Shown here piece after piece: positions 39,416 to 59,030 of a stretch of 64,000 bases of DNA; position 1 is the stretch's first letter, and every line of letters begins with the position of its first letter. The position numbers were made by a program, and so were the translations under genes. The notes under the pieces are model-generated. The model ran no database searches and was not told where the DNA came from. It was given only the letters and a program-made list of their open reading frames with translations. The DNA lies in NCBI GenBank assembly GCA_030407005.1, contig JAUDYN010000011.1, forward strand, positions 734,501 through 798,500, written 5' to 3'. This DNA comes from Desarmillaria ectypa. Taxonomy: Eukaryota > Basidiomycota > Agaricomycetes > Agaricales > Physalacriaceae.

Positions 39416-40294
39416 CGCGATGAGCAAGTGGACCGTTCGAAATCGCGGACCTAAGGCGCTAAGGCTTTAAAGCCCACAGAAAGTCGGAAACCAAGAGCCA
39501 TCGGTAGCCGGCAAGGGCTTACCTCGTACACCATTCGGCATTTGACTCATTTTTCTATAAATACACCGATCCAGATCACGTAGCTGATCGGACTCGGACA
39601 GATAATACGCGGCCACGGCACCACGGAAGTTAGGCTGACCTCGAGTGCTCAATAAGTATTTGCCATCGTTGTGCTGATTGAGGGGGGCCCTTTTAGGAAT
39701 ATAGCAACTTCGTTCTCAGCGCACTACAATCGTAGTCTGTAGAGTGGGAGAATCAACTTACTGCTTCGAGTGCAAGTTTGAAGCGTCGCGAATTCGGAGT
39801 CGTTGATTGGATGGTTATCCGAATCACCTTCACGGAGACAACCGGCCGCTTCACATGCAAATCAAACCGTCACACGGGTTAGATGTTGCCTGGCTAAACT
39901 TAGCTCATCTATGAAATTCCGACGATATCAAAGTGCGGGAGCGTGGTACTGACTAGTACTGACTCATAATGATGCTGGTTAATGTTAGTTGTATGAACCA
40001 ACACAATTCGTTGGTTTTAGAGTATTTCTATCGCCATGAAAACCATAGCTGCAAGTGCCCTTAGCAAGCCGACCTTCAACGGACATAGTGAAAGTCCTGC
40101 ATTATTTGTGTGATCTGGACTGACGTATGTATAGTACTTACGTTATGTCCAGCATGACTACCCGGACATCTCTAACATGAACCAAGACGACACACATTGT
40201 CGGTCCAGGCCACACGCCGTGCATCTTGAAGTCCAACACGTCAGGTTTAAGGTCAGCTTGAGGGCCGGGAGGCACGGCTCCTCGTTGTGGTTAC
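39416..40294. other. Intergenic, promoter side of the ABC transporter
   Basis: No supported gene. A segment at about 40146-40215 (GACTACCCGGACATCT...) is loosely repeated at 40590-40660 on the other side of the BEACH relic. Confidence 0.35.
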
Positions 40295-40560
40295 TTGCAC
40301 AATGATAGAAATGGACTGCAGACGGGACGACGGAGAATGAACGAGCTCAGTGTTAGAGATATGCAAGTCAGGACTGTTGATAAGGGCGTCATTCACCCTC
40401 TAACCATGACGATATTGAAGTTTTTAGGTGTAGTTATATGTAGATACCTGTATATCATGCTAGCTCCGCAATGTACCGTATCTTTATTAGTATGACTACA
40501 GGCAGGCCAGCAGTGCGGAGGATGTCACCTATCATAGCGTGAGACGCCCCTCCCTTCCTC
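40295..40560 (+). pseudogene. Relic of the 3' end of a BEACH-WD40 gene
   Basis: The segment repeats the last coding part and the downstream sequence of the BEACH gene (50187-50565) in the same orientation. It carries GACTGCAGACGGGAC, GAATGAACGAGCTCAGTG, GTTGATAAGGGCGTC and TATTGAAGTTTTTAGGTG. It then carries the 3' flank (GTAGTTATATGTAGATACCTG, ACTACAGGCAGGCCAGCA). The last intron and last exon present in the real gene are missing between the two parts. No upstream BEACH sequence is present. It sits just downstream of coiled-coil gene A, tail to tail. Confidence 0.75.
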
Positions 40561-40743
40561 ATAAGTGTCTTTCTATCTCGTCTTATATGGTACGTCATCC
40601 TGGTATGGCTACCTGGACATCTAAACCATGAGATAGAAGGACACGTACGCCAGCGGCCTGAACATTGGAATATCAATCTGTACTCTTTAGACATGACTAA
40701 TATCGTTCGGTTTGTAATAGAATACTATACTACATGACAGAAA

Positions 40744-42325
40744 TCAGAGTTTTACAGCGGCATTAGTCAATTTGGAGACTTCAACGAAAGCATCTAGCAA
40801 AGAGGGGACGATGAACGGGGCCTTGCACTCCCTCCGAATGTCCCCAAGTACCAGTTCGTACTCATGCCTCTTCTGTCGTTCTACTTCGATCTCTGCTTCA
40901 AGGGCTTTGAGCCGGGTTCGACAAGCTGATAATCAAATAAGTATAAGGACATCAAAATCTGTGACAAGCGGCACAAACCGAAACTCTCCACAGACGAATC
41001 AAGTTCAGGGATATCTGTAGCGCCCGCGCTTTTCAGTTTTTCCCTTATCTCTGCTTGCCTTGAGGCGAGGTTGGCGACTTCCTGGTTGAGATGCTCCAGT
41101 TCTTGCATCCACCGTGCCACCTCTTGTTCACGATAGACGCGTTTGGCCGGTGGTGGTGTCGCCACAGAATCTGGGTGCGATGCTCGTTTATGAGTCTAGC
41201 AGTCCAACACTAAGTACTAGGGTTGTGGAACGATGAAAAGGAGATTACATGCGATGGTGCCATCTCTTCTGTAGATGTAAGGGTATCGTTAATTGTTAAG
41301 TTCGTCTGTGGTGAAGGCGCCAGCAGGTTCGCGAGCTCACGGGAGAATAATGGCTAGAAGCGTTCAGTCACCCGAGTTTCTGGGAATGTTGCTACACCTA
41401 CGTTTAATAATTCTATTTCGACGGCACTTTCGGTAAGGCTTTGATCTGTTATAGCGCTTTCAGCTGGGGTCAGATATTTTGGGGATACTGACACCCTTGA
41501 CGGCGATGCAGTAGGCTCGCATGAAGAAGTGGCATCAATGGTTGTTGTGGAAAGGCTGGTCAATGAAGATTCGGCCACCTCGGCGGATGTTACAGAAAGA
41601 GGATTCCCAGAGGTAGTTGGCTGACAGTCAGATGATGTCGACAGAGAAGGTATTCGCTGGCGACCTTTTCTCTTTATGTTGGTACGTTTGCAATTGGCAA
41701 AGTCCGGCTGAGCAGAGACAATATCCTCAAGTGTTTTGTCGACTCTGTCAAGAGATGAGCGCGGGACTAGTAGATGGGAGGAGACGTCTCACTCCTGTTT
41801 GTATGCCATCTTATGACTGAGAAGTTCGTGTCAATGTAGTGATTCTTTACCAAAATATATCTTCGTACATCAACTGTCCTGTTAAACACTGTAACCAGTC
41901 TTTCGACGGGCTTGCGATTTTCCTCACTAGAGTGTGATGGAAGGTCTATTACCAGTGCATGGGATCAATAGAATCAGGAGAATAGGTAACGTACACTTCC
42001 TTCAGTTGTCTCCCAATACAGCTCTAGGACTCCCGTTGATAGTATCCGCACATTGGACTCCTCGGGATGGGGAAGCGAGAGAGATGTCAAATCAGCAAGG
42101 AGGAACTTCAGAGCATTGTCAAGGCCCCCGGGGTAGAAGATTGCGGCCTTGCCGGGCAGATAAATTACTTGAACAGTAAGTACAATGGGACGTCCGGAAA
42201 CCATGCTATGAGAGAGAAGCAAGATATATCCCGGAGATATATTTAACGGGAACTGCTCTTTGGGCCAAAATCGTAATAGACAGTGTTGGAGAGGGATAAC
42301 GAGGCACCGTATTGAACGCACCCAC
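40744..42325 (-). CDS. Unrecognised protein with C-terminal coiled coil (gene A)
   Basis: At least five exons can be joined. The upstream one (42321-41974) encodes a folded-looking region (LLLSHSMVSGRPIVLTVQ, IFYPGGLDNALKFLLADLTS, VLELYWETTEG). Next come VERLVTVFNRTVDVRRYIL and NHYIDTNFSVIRWHTNR. A basic exon (KRTNIKRKGRQRIPSLS, possible nuclear signal) leads into a Ser/Thr-rich region (41640-41400). The last two exons form a coiled coil (VARWMQELEHLNQEVANLA, LKALEAEIEVERQKRHEYE). The protein ends in IRRECKAPFIVPSLLDAF and VEVSKLTNAAVKL, with a stop at 40744-40746. This end is clearly paralogous to the end of the gene at 55064. The true start was not found; no in-frame ATG begins the first exon. 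Function unknown. Confidence 0.6.
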
Positions 42326-42554
42326 TGAAAAACGGTCAGATTTCAGAGAGATTGGAAAAACAAACTTTCAAGTGACCTTCAATGAGAAGGTAATAACCAC
42401 AAGACGGGGGCCTCTTGGGAGAAGATGGGAGAGACTAGCCAAAAGACAAGAGGCCGCTTCGGTTTCACGGGCCGGAAAAATCGTCGAGCAAGAGATTGGA
42501 GACAGGGTGATTTTCTGAGATAACTAGAGAACATATAGGGCCTGTGCCTTTGAA

Positions 42555-42569
42555 ATATATATATATATA
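42555..42569. repeat. AT dinucleotide microsatellite
   Basis: A short run of alternating A and T lies upstream of the BEACH gene, in the divergent promoter region. Confidence 0.7.
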
Positions 42570-42656
42570 AGACCCGCATGCTGTCAGTGCCCGCCAATTT
42601 GCTTAGTGCTGGTAAGTACTTAGTAATGTGGTAGCTGTGTCCGACTAATCCCACAG

Positions 42657-50419
<7,763 letters not shown>

Positions 50420-50673
50420 AATAGAGTTCTGTTGCAGTGAACACTATTATGTATTATGATTCGCATGTAGTTATATGTAGATACCTGTATCGTACTAGTC
50501 CCCCAATGTGCTGTTTCGCCGTTAATATGACTACAGGCAGGCAGGCCAGCAATGCGGAAGATGACATCGGCAGTGTGAAACCTTAGACAAGGTCCGTCTT
50601 CCATCATGACACTGGTTTAATAGAAACTCGGTAGCCTGGTAACCAAGCCCTCTAACAAGGAGAGATACTCGGA

Positions 50674-51137
50674 GTGAACTTCATTCAGACAAGGAGTCAC
50701 ATTGAGGCATACAAGGTCAACCATCTTCTCCGCCACGACCTGCAGAGTCAATGTCCGATTCAGTCAAGCTCTAACATTAACCCCAATGCCTCGGGGACAT
50801 CTGCGTCGGAAGAGCACCCAATTGCTTCTGAATACCGCGAGTGGAGGGTTATGTATCAAAGACTCTGGAAAACCTTACACTGATTCCGATGCTACTGCAG
50901 CTCCGCATCTTCGCGGCCCAGCCCAAGGCACCCTCGGATCTCTTTGATCTATCGGTAAGCCACTGTAGCATTTAGCTCTGAGAGGTGTTGGCTAAAGGGA
51001 TATTGTTCTAGCTGGACAACGCAACGCGGGAAGCATGTCAAAAGGCATGCGAAGCCGAGGCAGACGTTGCGATGAAAGATGTGCTTAATACAAGAAATGA
51101 AGAGCAGACCAAAGACTACGAACTCTGTATATGTTAA
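50674..51137 (+). CDS. Small uncharacterised ORF with two introns
   Basis: The frame reads SSNINPNASGTSASEEHPI and EYREWR. It then splices (GTTATG...CTGCAG) to LRIFAAQPKAPSDLFDLS, and through a second good intron (GTAAGCC...TTCTAG) to LDNATREACQKACEAEADVAM, ending DYELCIC with a TAA at 51135-51137. The last exon is helical and charged. Both introns keep frame and have proper branch sites, which supports a real gene. No in-frame ATG is visible at the 5' end, so the start is unknown. I do not recognise it. It lies directly after the BEACH gene and converges on the peptidase gene. Confidence 0.4.
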
Positions 51138-51343
51138 CTGATGACCTCACCTTGAACACCTTCTCATGCTTTAGTTAATGGAATGGTTTGTTAGCTGTAG
51201 AGTACTGGACGAAGCGGACTGTACATATTGAAGGTCACGCAATCGTACTATTTCGAGGCTGGTGACTCAAGACCTTTTGTAAACAAAAAAAATGCAGATA
51301 CATGAGATGTTATATAACAGAATTGTCTCGTATTCAGATACAT

Positions 51344-54300
51344 TCATACCCTGATATTCTCCGCCAGGTTATCAAGAAGAACCTTCAACCGAACGGCTTC
51401 ATACTTCGCCAGCGTAGCGTTCCCATCAATAGTAATGGACTCGGTCAAGGCAGGTAACGTAGTCGCGCCATACCCTAGAACCAATTAAAACCAATACTTT
51501 TGTGCAACGGAAATGCTCACCAAGCCACTTCCCAGGCGCCACACCTAAGTGCCTGAACCACTCACGTTCTGATATCCCGTCTTCCGAGATGAATCCTCGT
51601 TCAAAGGCAATCAGCTTCTGATTGACGGCGCGAAGGCGCTTCACGGCTTCCTTCAGTTCGCTGATTGGGAAGTGAGGAAGGCGTGGGACTGCGGCTTTAG
51701 CACATCCATGACGGGACTCTTCAAAGCCAGCTTGTAAAGCGATTCCATACAGAATCTCGTTCTCTGCTACCTCTTGTCGCCAAGCGGGAAGACGTCCGAT
51801 ACGGTGTTCAAATCCGGCGTGGTGGACGCGACGTTCTTCCTCCGCAAGTTGATGCTGTTTGTCGTGGTGCTTGTGGTGGTGGTGACGAGGCTCGCACGGA
51901 TGTCCTAAAGCCTTCCTGACCTTACAGTATGCCTTTCGAAGCTTCTTCTTCAGTTTCCTCAACTTGGATGCTTCCTTTCTCCATTTTTTAATGACCTCGA
52001 TGATATTCCGCTCTGCGTTGAATTTTTCATAATCCAAAGCCAAACTGACAGCTTGCAGAGAGTGAATGGATTGCCGAAGAGGCGACAAGTCGATATCCAC
52101 GGATTCTGCCGATACAAGATTCTCCACCCTGCACGTATCTTCAGCTTTGTTTACTCGAAGATGAGAAATGGACCGCACTTGTCTAGATAATTCTCGAGCT
52201 CGTACGAATAATGAGTTGTGTTGAAAGGAAGAACGACATTATCAGCCAAACGAAGAACTTGAAGTCCAAGGTGCTTGGCAACAGCAGTCTAAGAAATAGA
52301 AATAATAAGTAATCTAACAGCTTCGACGCTGCAAGGAATGCGTACATGTCGGAAGAAACCAGGATCGCCGTATAATTCCATCCAGCGCTCGGAATCATAC
52401 ACAGAATGATAATGATAGACCGGATCGTTTATCGTAGAGCCGAACCCACCGTTGGTACTGGCAATCTGGACATCCCATTAGCATGAGAGCCCGGAAAGAT
52501 ACATAGAAATAGTACCCCAAGATGTTGCAAAAACACCGTGTAGTCACTGCCCGAGCCCAAGACACCGACACCAAGTGCATCCACGGCATTAGCGCGGACC
52601 TCACTATTGGCTACGACATCTGGATCTACAACAGTCTCCCCGTCCTTCCTTGCGCCGAAATACGAGCCAGTATCTTTGGTCGCGTCCCAAAGTGTACGCC
52701 CCTTGTGTGTGGGATGTGGGATATCCAGCGCGGTTTGCTGTACAAGATGGGCAAGCAGAGGAGAGGCCTGGGCGCCGAACCTGGAGCCGCCAACAGAAAC
52801 ATCTATTTACGTACATGTTAGCCACTCTGAACATGAGAACTCTCTCATACGCTTACCAAGATTCACATACGCAACAACATATTTGTCAATGAATTCCGCA
52901 AAATCTTCGCCCCACTCGGTACTTCCAATGAGACCGTACTGTATAGTTATAAATTTGAGGTGGACAGCAAGACGAGAGGACAAATCCTACCTCTTCGGCA
53001 TCCCAGCTGGCGATAACGATAGTACGAAGCGGCTTCCAACCTTTCCTCATCAAAACGCCGAACGCTCGGATAGTCTCGGCTATTGACGCCGTACCACTAG
53101 TGGGATCTGCTGCACCCATAACCTGGATTCAATAATTAACTTGAGAAGAACGCCACAAAAGTGATCGAACAATTCATACCCAAGCTAGAAGACGGCTCAG
53201 ACTCGCGAAACAACAAGAAGAAGAAATACCTACCATCTCTGTGATTTCCAACGACTACGATCTCGTCAGTGATATAGCCTGGAATAACGGCCATCGTATT
53301 CCAAATTGGTATAACTTTGTCATCGACTGACGCCCGTTATATTTGAGCGCCGATACACGATGAAAGGTAATGAGCTCACCATGGTTGACCAGCCTGACAT
53401 TGATTTCTCCCTTCTCGGAGAACTCCAAGAGTTTTTGAGCATTAGCCCAAGAGAAAGGCAAACTGGGTATCGAAGGACTGTTGAACGCCTCCATGCGGGT
53501 AGCATTTTCATACGAAGGATACCCTGGAGTTGTCGGATCACCAGGATACATGCTAATAAACTGCACGCTGCCACGCTGGACCGAGGTGGGGCTTCGAGCG
53601 GGGCCATCCGGGTACGGCTTGTAGCCATTCTCCACAGTTACAGCCCCGTCGTCGCGAGTATCGCTATATATGAGAATACCAACAGCGCCAACCTCTTGTG
53701 CGCCTTTGACCTTGAGTCCACGGAAATTGCCACCATATCTGGCCAAGATGATGGAACCAGTAAGATTGACGCCTAAAATAACATATAAATGGCGTAAAAG
53801 CACGACAGAAGCACTGAACTTACCTTTTGCGATAAGTGCATCATAATCCTAGCAGCGTGTCAAAGGAAAGGTGAGGGTTTCATGCATGACAAGCTGCTTA
53901 CCTCCTTCAAGCCATAGTTCGCGTAGATAAGCTAGCATAAAACACGATCAGATGCGGCACATAGAGGGTCGTACAAAGACGACTCACCTTTCCCGTGACA
54001 TCGCCACCCTTGCTCAATCCGTGGAAGGTGGGTACAAAATCGTAGTATTTGCCTGCCTCCGGGTCAGTGTCATCAGTGTGTTCCGTTAGATCCGCGTCCC
54101 AAATTACGTTCCCCTCTTGATCCAAAGCCTGCACGACACGATCAAGTGGTGTATTCATGGCTGGGTAGTAGATATCGATCCAAGCCCGTGTCGTGTGTGT
54201 TTTCGGAATGGACAGCGTGGCACTCTGAGATTCTGGGGACCCGGCGGGGTAAATGGGATCCTCTGTGGGCAGTTTGACACCAAGCTCGGTCTGCAGCAAA

Positions 54301-54695
54301 TGCAGGAAGTCTTTTGCGGTAGACAAGTCGATTTCTGAACCTGCCAGATGGGGCTTCGCAGTATAGTGCCGCGACGTCGCTATGCACGCCTCCTCGTTCG
54401 GTACAGACCTGCATTCATTTCAGTATGAGATACTATGGGTGATACTAGATAATACGTACAGAAATACATTCTCTGCCTGCTTCCCAACCAGAGGTTTATG
54501 TGTCTTAGGATGTTCCAGCGAGACAGCGTCGAGCACATATGATGGCCGCAAAACAGAATGCAGGGCGACGACAACGATACCAAGAGCGAGAACTAGCTTG
54601 ATAATGCTCCGTCTACGTGCTGGAACATTTGCCGACGTCCTTGCTGGCATCGGTATCGCTTTTCTGTCATTGTAGAAGGATTTCTCGTCCGCCAT
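51344..54695 (-). CDS. Glutamate-carboxypeptidase-II-like M28B peptidase with transferrin-receptor-type dimer domain
   Basis: This is a type II membrane-anchored zinc peptidase of the PSMA/GCPII family. The N-terminus ([16 protein letters not shown]) is cytosolic, followed by one membrane helix ([19 protein letters not shown], residues about 32-50). A PA-like apical region follows ([20 protein letters not shown]). The catalytic domain holds all expected ligands: the His and Asp of NHRD...AADPTSGT, the double Glu of SWDAEEYGLIGS, the Asp of YVNLDVSVGG and the His of YHYHSVYD. The TFR dimerisation domain closes the protein ([19 protein letters not shown]). The NHRDAWVMG motif is completed only by a five-base exon at 53180-53184. 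A histidine-rich run ([12 protein letters not shown], near 51870) interrupts the dimer domain. The start at 54695 precedes the anchor; the stop is a TGA at 51344-51346. It looks intact. Confidence 0.9.
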
Positions 54696-55063
54696 GGCGG
54701 TTAGAAACACAAGTTACTTGAGATAGCGAGAATAGACGTCACTGGTCACGGTATTCCGGCACATGTCGTTGCCTAATTTCGGAGCACTATCACTGTCAGG
54801 CAGGCAAAAGGCAGGCAGGCTGCCCACAACAATAAAGGAATTGACGAATATTTAACCGAGATAACACGACGCAGCAGGGCATAGCTGATGCCATTCGTGA
54901 TGGTGGGAGGGAAAAACTGTCGGAGCAAAGACAGGGTACAAACTTCGGCCGAGCGTGCAAAAAACTATTCATATAGCTGCTACTGTATTACAACAAAGCT
55001 GATTGAATATAATAGTCGTCACGAAACAGAGGAAAAGTATGCTTGAAGTTCACTAATGACATG

Positions 55064-57157
55064 TCATGAAATATGTTCAGTAGCCGCCGTGGTAAGCTTC
55101 GAAATCTGAAGGAAAGCATCGAACAACGAAGGAACGAAGAATGGCTGTCTGCACTCCCGCCTGATGTCACTCAAATTCTGCTCCAGTCCTTGACGTCGCT
55201 TTCGTTCAGCCTCCAGCTCTGCTTCCACTTTTCTCAGTCGGACTCGCATCACTGGGGGAAACATTATGATGATCTGTAGATCCGCGACACGAAAAATACA
55301 CATACAAAAGTTATCTATAGTGGGATCGTGTTCGGGGAGAGGGACACCTAAGCATCTCAGTGATTCTTCTTGTTCGGCCAGGGTGGTGACCATGGTAAGG
55401 AGTTCCTCAGATTGTTCATTGTATTCTTTCAACGCCTCCAATTTAGCTCGTTCGTCGGAGGGACTGACCCCTCGCATTACTTTTTTTGCTGGACGTGAAG
55501 GGGAAACTGAACGTAAATCTGTAGATCGCTTGCCAGTCTTGTACCGATGTCAGTGTAGATACAAGAACCTCAGAATAAGGAGCTACCATGACATTAACGG
55601 GTGGTGTTTGCGATGCTGGTGTGCTCGGGGTTTCCAAGTCCTACAAGTATGAATGAACGAATGAAAAGATAATTATTTGATTGGATACACTGACCATCGA
55701 TACTTCCTCTACGTTAGCTTGTTGTGGTTCAGATACAATCTACGAGACGGAAAAGGTCAGGTCGAAGAAGGGAGGGAGAAGACCCTGGAACTGACGCTGA
55801 ACACGTTCCCGTCCTGATCAATGATAGAATAAACATCTACTTCTTCATGATACATATCCGCTTTGACTTGCTTGATCAGCGCGTTGTTCATAATTCAATC
55901 CTGGAGGTGGGTATTACGGGAGAAGTCGCTGTTTGCACAGGTGTCTTGAAAGGTGGAGATAATCGTGTAGCTGGCGAACGCTTCTCCTCAATTGTTGCAG
56001 GTTGAGGGTGAGGTGAGGGACCGCGCGGTAGTATAGACCAGGTGGAATGTCGATCGTGAGACGAAGCGCGCGGGGGAGGCGGGATGGAACGGATAGAGGC
56101 AGAGCGGTTACATGGAGGCGTTGACCGAATGGAATGGTGAGACGGAGAGCCGGACCGTGCACGCTCGTTGGGATCTCTCTCTGTCTCGGCACTCGAAACA
56201 ACTGGAGGCAGAGACGTATGCAGAGAAGCTTTGTACAGGCCAAGAGGACTTGGGGTAGCGCGTCCTGAATCCAGCTCGGAAGCCTCCTCCCCAAATAAAT
56301 CTTCTATCACTTTTAAAATGGAGTCCTCTTCCTCATCGCTCAAAGAAGATGAAGTGATGACGTCCACATTGGCGTCGTTCACCTCTGAAGCAGAGCCGGC
56401 AAAAAATACGAGCTCCACGACAGGATCCACCGTTTTCTCTGCTATTGCAGTGTCGGGGGGAACGTCCCCATCATGATTTTCTACAGTAGAGAAGCCGCCA
56501 GATTCGATAGGTGTGGAGATTTCTCTATCTACCGACTCCAGTGGATCTACGACTGATAGAGGAGCCGGAGCTGCGGGCACTGCATTTGTATTTATGACAA
56601 GCTTATTTTCACGATTGGATTCCACAGGAAACGTTTGTAAATCCATGGAAGTTATTGCTGATCGATTGAAGAACTTGAACAAAATTTCTGTTCGCGTTCA
56701 CGACGCTGGAAAGCCGGTCGGGCAATGTAGAAGCCGTAGCTGGCCAGACTTGGTGTTGCTGGGGAAAAGATGATTGCTGACGTACTGGTGTTATGAGGGC
56801 AGGTCCCTGACTAATAGAAGGAGCTGCCTGATTTCCCGGACTCGGATCAGGATGATTTCGCCCATTTCCCTGTGCTTTGGCCTGATATGAAGCGGTAGGA
56901 TGAAATTCGTTGTATCTGTCTGTATCCGTCGATTCTGAAGATGAATATTAAGAATTACTTCAAACGAGAAAGCCATGCTTGATGCAGGACCACAAATAAG
57001 CATACACAAATATTTTGCTTACATAAATGCTTTGTTGAGTAGAATCAAAAGATCTCCATTGATTTTTTAGCTCAAAATCCTGTGCAAATCCTGAAGAAGA
57101 AGAATAACACGATGTTATTCTCACAGAGTCAGAGATATTCATCAACACTGTCCACAT
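55064..57157 (-). CDS. Unrecognised disordered protein with C-terminal coiled coil (gene B, paralogue of gene A)
   Basis: The 3' half is solid. The exon from 56645 (MDLQTFPVESNRENKL) down to about 55890 is acidic, then Ser/Pro/Arg-rich (DEEEDSILKVIEDLFGEEA, SHHSIRSTPPCNRSASIRSI). Shorter exons follow (SPSDERAKLEALKEYNEQS, TLAEQEESLRCLGVPLPEHD). The last exon, RVRLRKVEAELEAERKRRQ followed by LSDIRRECRQPFFVPSLFDAF and LQISKLTTAATEHIS, matches the end of gene A. An upstream Gln/Pro-rich frame (YNEFHPTASYQAKAQ, ALITPVRQQSSFPQQHQVW, 56690-56940) and an ATG near 57157 may belong to the same gene, but I could not join them in frame. The composition suggests a nuclear regulator. It is divergent from the HMG-box gene. 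Start uncertain; function unknown. Confidence 0.55.
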
Positions 57158-57419
57158 AGCTTGACCAGTAAAACTCCACTACTCCAGGGCCAACGACATG
57201 GACGCTACCATACGAAGACGGTGGAAGACCTCGCTTTCCAGCAAGGTAACCTGTTTCGGACCTCGGTAAGAACGTGCAAAAAGTGTCTTCTCTCACAGCC
57301 TTGTAGGAAAGTATTCATGTGATTCAATTGGGCAAGTGGAAGCGAAAGACACGAACTTGGGTCCTCCATGACACATCTCTCTCACGTACTACATTCGACC
57401 CATAAAAGGCAATTCCCAG

Positions 57420-58584
57420 TAACCTCCAAGATGGTGCCAAAAGGACCGCGAAAAATGAGCCCCCCCCACTGCAACTTGACCAGTTCTACCACCAGGATAC
57501 GTCCTATACACCTCCAGCTTCTCATCTTCCTCGCTCACCACAAAAAAACGCGTCCTTATGGCTCGCTCTCTGTCCGCGTACAGTTAGTATTACTCGATCA
57601 ATGTTACCATCACTCTTTCTGACTTCTCTTTCAAGGCTTCGAACTGGACTGCGATGGTTCATTAACCGAAGCTGGAACTCCGTCTACGGACACATCGACG
57701 CCTGTCTCTTCCTATACATCTTCTCCTACCACCCAGTCGGATGAACCTCACATCCCCCGTCCATCGAACGCCTTCTTTATATTCCGATCGGAATTTTTGG
57801 CCCTTCACAAAGAGTCTCTCTCGAAGGAACAACAAAAAGCCAGCGTATTGGCTGGCGCGGCGTGGCGTAATCTTCCCGAGGAGAGACAGGCCTATTACAA
57901 GGAGCTCGCGAGGCGCAGGAGGGAGGACCATGCCCGCGATCATCCTGGATATAAATACAGGCCTCGCCGCTCTAAACGTGGGAAGAAAGCGGATGGACGC
58001 AAGAAGATTGACGCGCCGCAAGTGCAAATCAGATTGGACACGCAGAGTTTTTACTACCCTCCTTCGATCTCGATTGCGACGGCGTCTGGGGTTCCTCAAC
58101 CTCTTGACCCCATTTTGTCCTCTGTCGACTTATCAAATCAGCCTTTTATAACAACCGGAAACCAAATCTCCTTCGCTACAAACCAGGCTATGTACCCGAC
58201 ACAGAGTCTCTACCACACTCCACCTCTTGCTTCGGTTTCTTCCGCCGAGCCTGACGCTCCTCATATTGAAGAACTCGACCCCACTATGCATGAAAATGAA
58301 AACCTTCACGAATTCTTGACGAGGCTGTACAATTCTGATGTTCGTCGGAATTCTGTCTCCACAAAAACTAGTTTACTCATGCTCACTTACAGCCTTCTTA
58401 CCTCAACATGATGATCCCTGGCCAACTTGACAGAAGCCTGTACAATGAATGGGGATCTGTGTCGGATCTCGGTTACCCCGCTGCTGATGACCACATGAAT
58501 TACTCCCCGCTCCTCCCGTCCTTGTCTTCTATGACAAGCGATGGAACGGGGGACGTATTTTCTGACTTGTTCGGGTCGTACTAA
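57420..58584 (+). CDS. HMG-box DNA-binding protein
   Basis: The HMG box runs from about 57750 to 57960. It shows the family start PHIPRPSNAFFIFRSEFL, the helix-2 segment ASVLAGAAWRNLPEERQAYY, and KELARRRREDHARDHPGYKY, followed by a basic RPRRSKRGKKADGRKK tail. Upstream, the exon EPPPLQLDQFYHQDTSYTPP and, after an intron, GFELDCDGSLTEAGTPSTDT are Ser/Thr/Pro-rich. Downstream the protein is disordered. A last intron (58340-58392) joins the frame to PSYLNMMIPGQLDRSLY, ending FSDLFGSY with a TAA at 58582-58584. Without that splice the frame would stop at 58411. It is a sequence-specific regulator of the mushroom MATA_HMG/Rox1-like class; its role (mating, development or stress) cannot be told. 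The initiating ATG is probably in an upstream exon between 57180 and 57400. Confidence 0.82.
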
Positions 58585-59030
58585 TCCGATTATGCAACTT
58601 ATTTATACAACCAAGTCACTCATACTACATAAACCTTATCATATGTACCACGATCCCTTCATTAGTATGTGTCTTTAGTCTCTCGGAAGTATATTACTAC
58701 GATAATGTACCACATGTAGAAAAATATCATTGAGGCTCACTCGCAACATTACAAGTTTGCTGTTTTTCCAATCTATAGTTTGGAAAAACAACATGAACTT
58801 CCTCAAGCAAATCTTCTGCGTCGTTCGATACCGATAGAAGTACGGAAGTACGTGCCTATGCCCAATACGGGGCTAGAATCTTCTTCCAATATAATTTACG
58901 GATGGCCGTCGATAATATGTAACGGATGAAGAAAAAAGTATATGTATATATAAGTAAATATATAAATCGTATGTATGTGCTTTTCTCGTGCTTTTCTATG
59001 TTTTTGTATGTTAGATATAACTTGATCTTT
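58585..59030. other. Convergent 3' region, AT-rich
   Basis: No gene. The part from 58925 to 59000 is rich in TATATA/TATGTA tracts, fitting the 3' ends of two convergent genes. Confidence 0.4.

Noticed and set aside
42579..42612. ATG at 42579 as the start of the BEACH protein
   Set aside because: Its exon would end in phase 1, and the next exon (from 42657) needs phase 2, giving an immediate stop.
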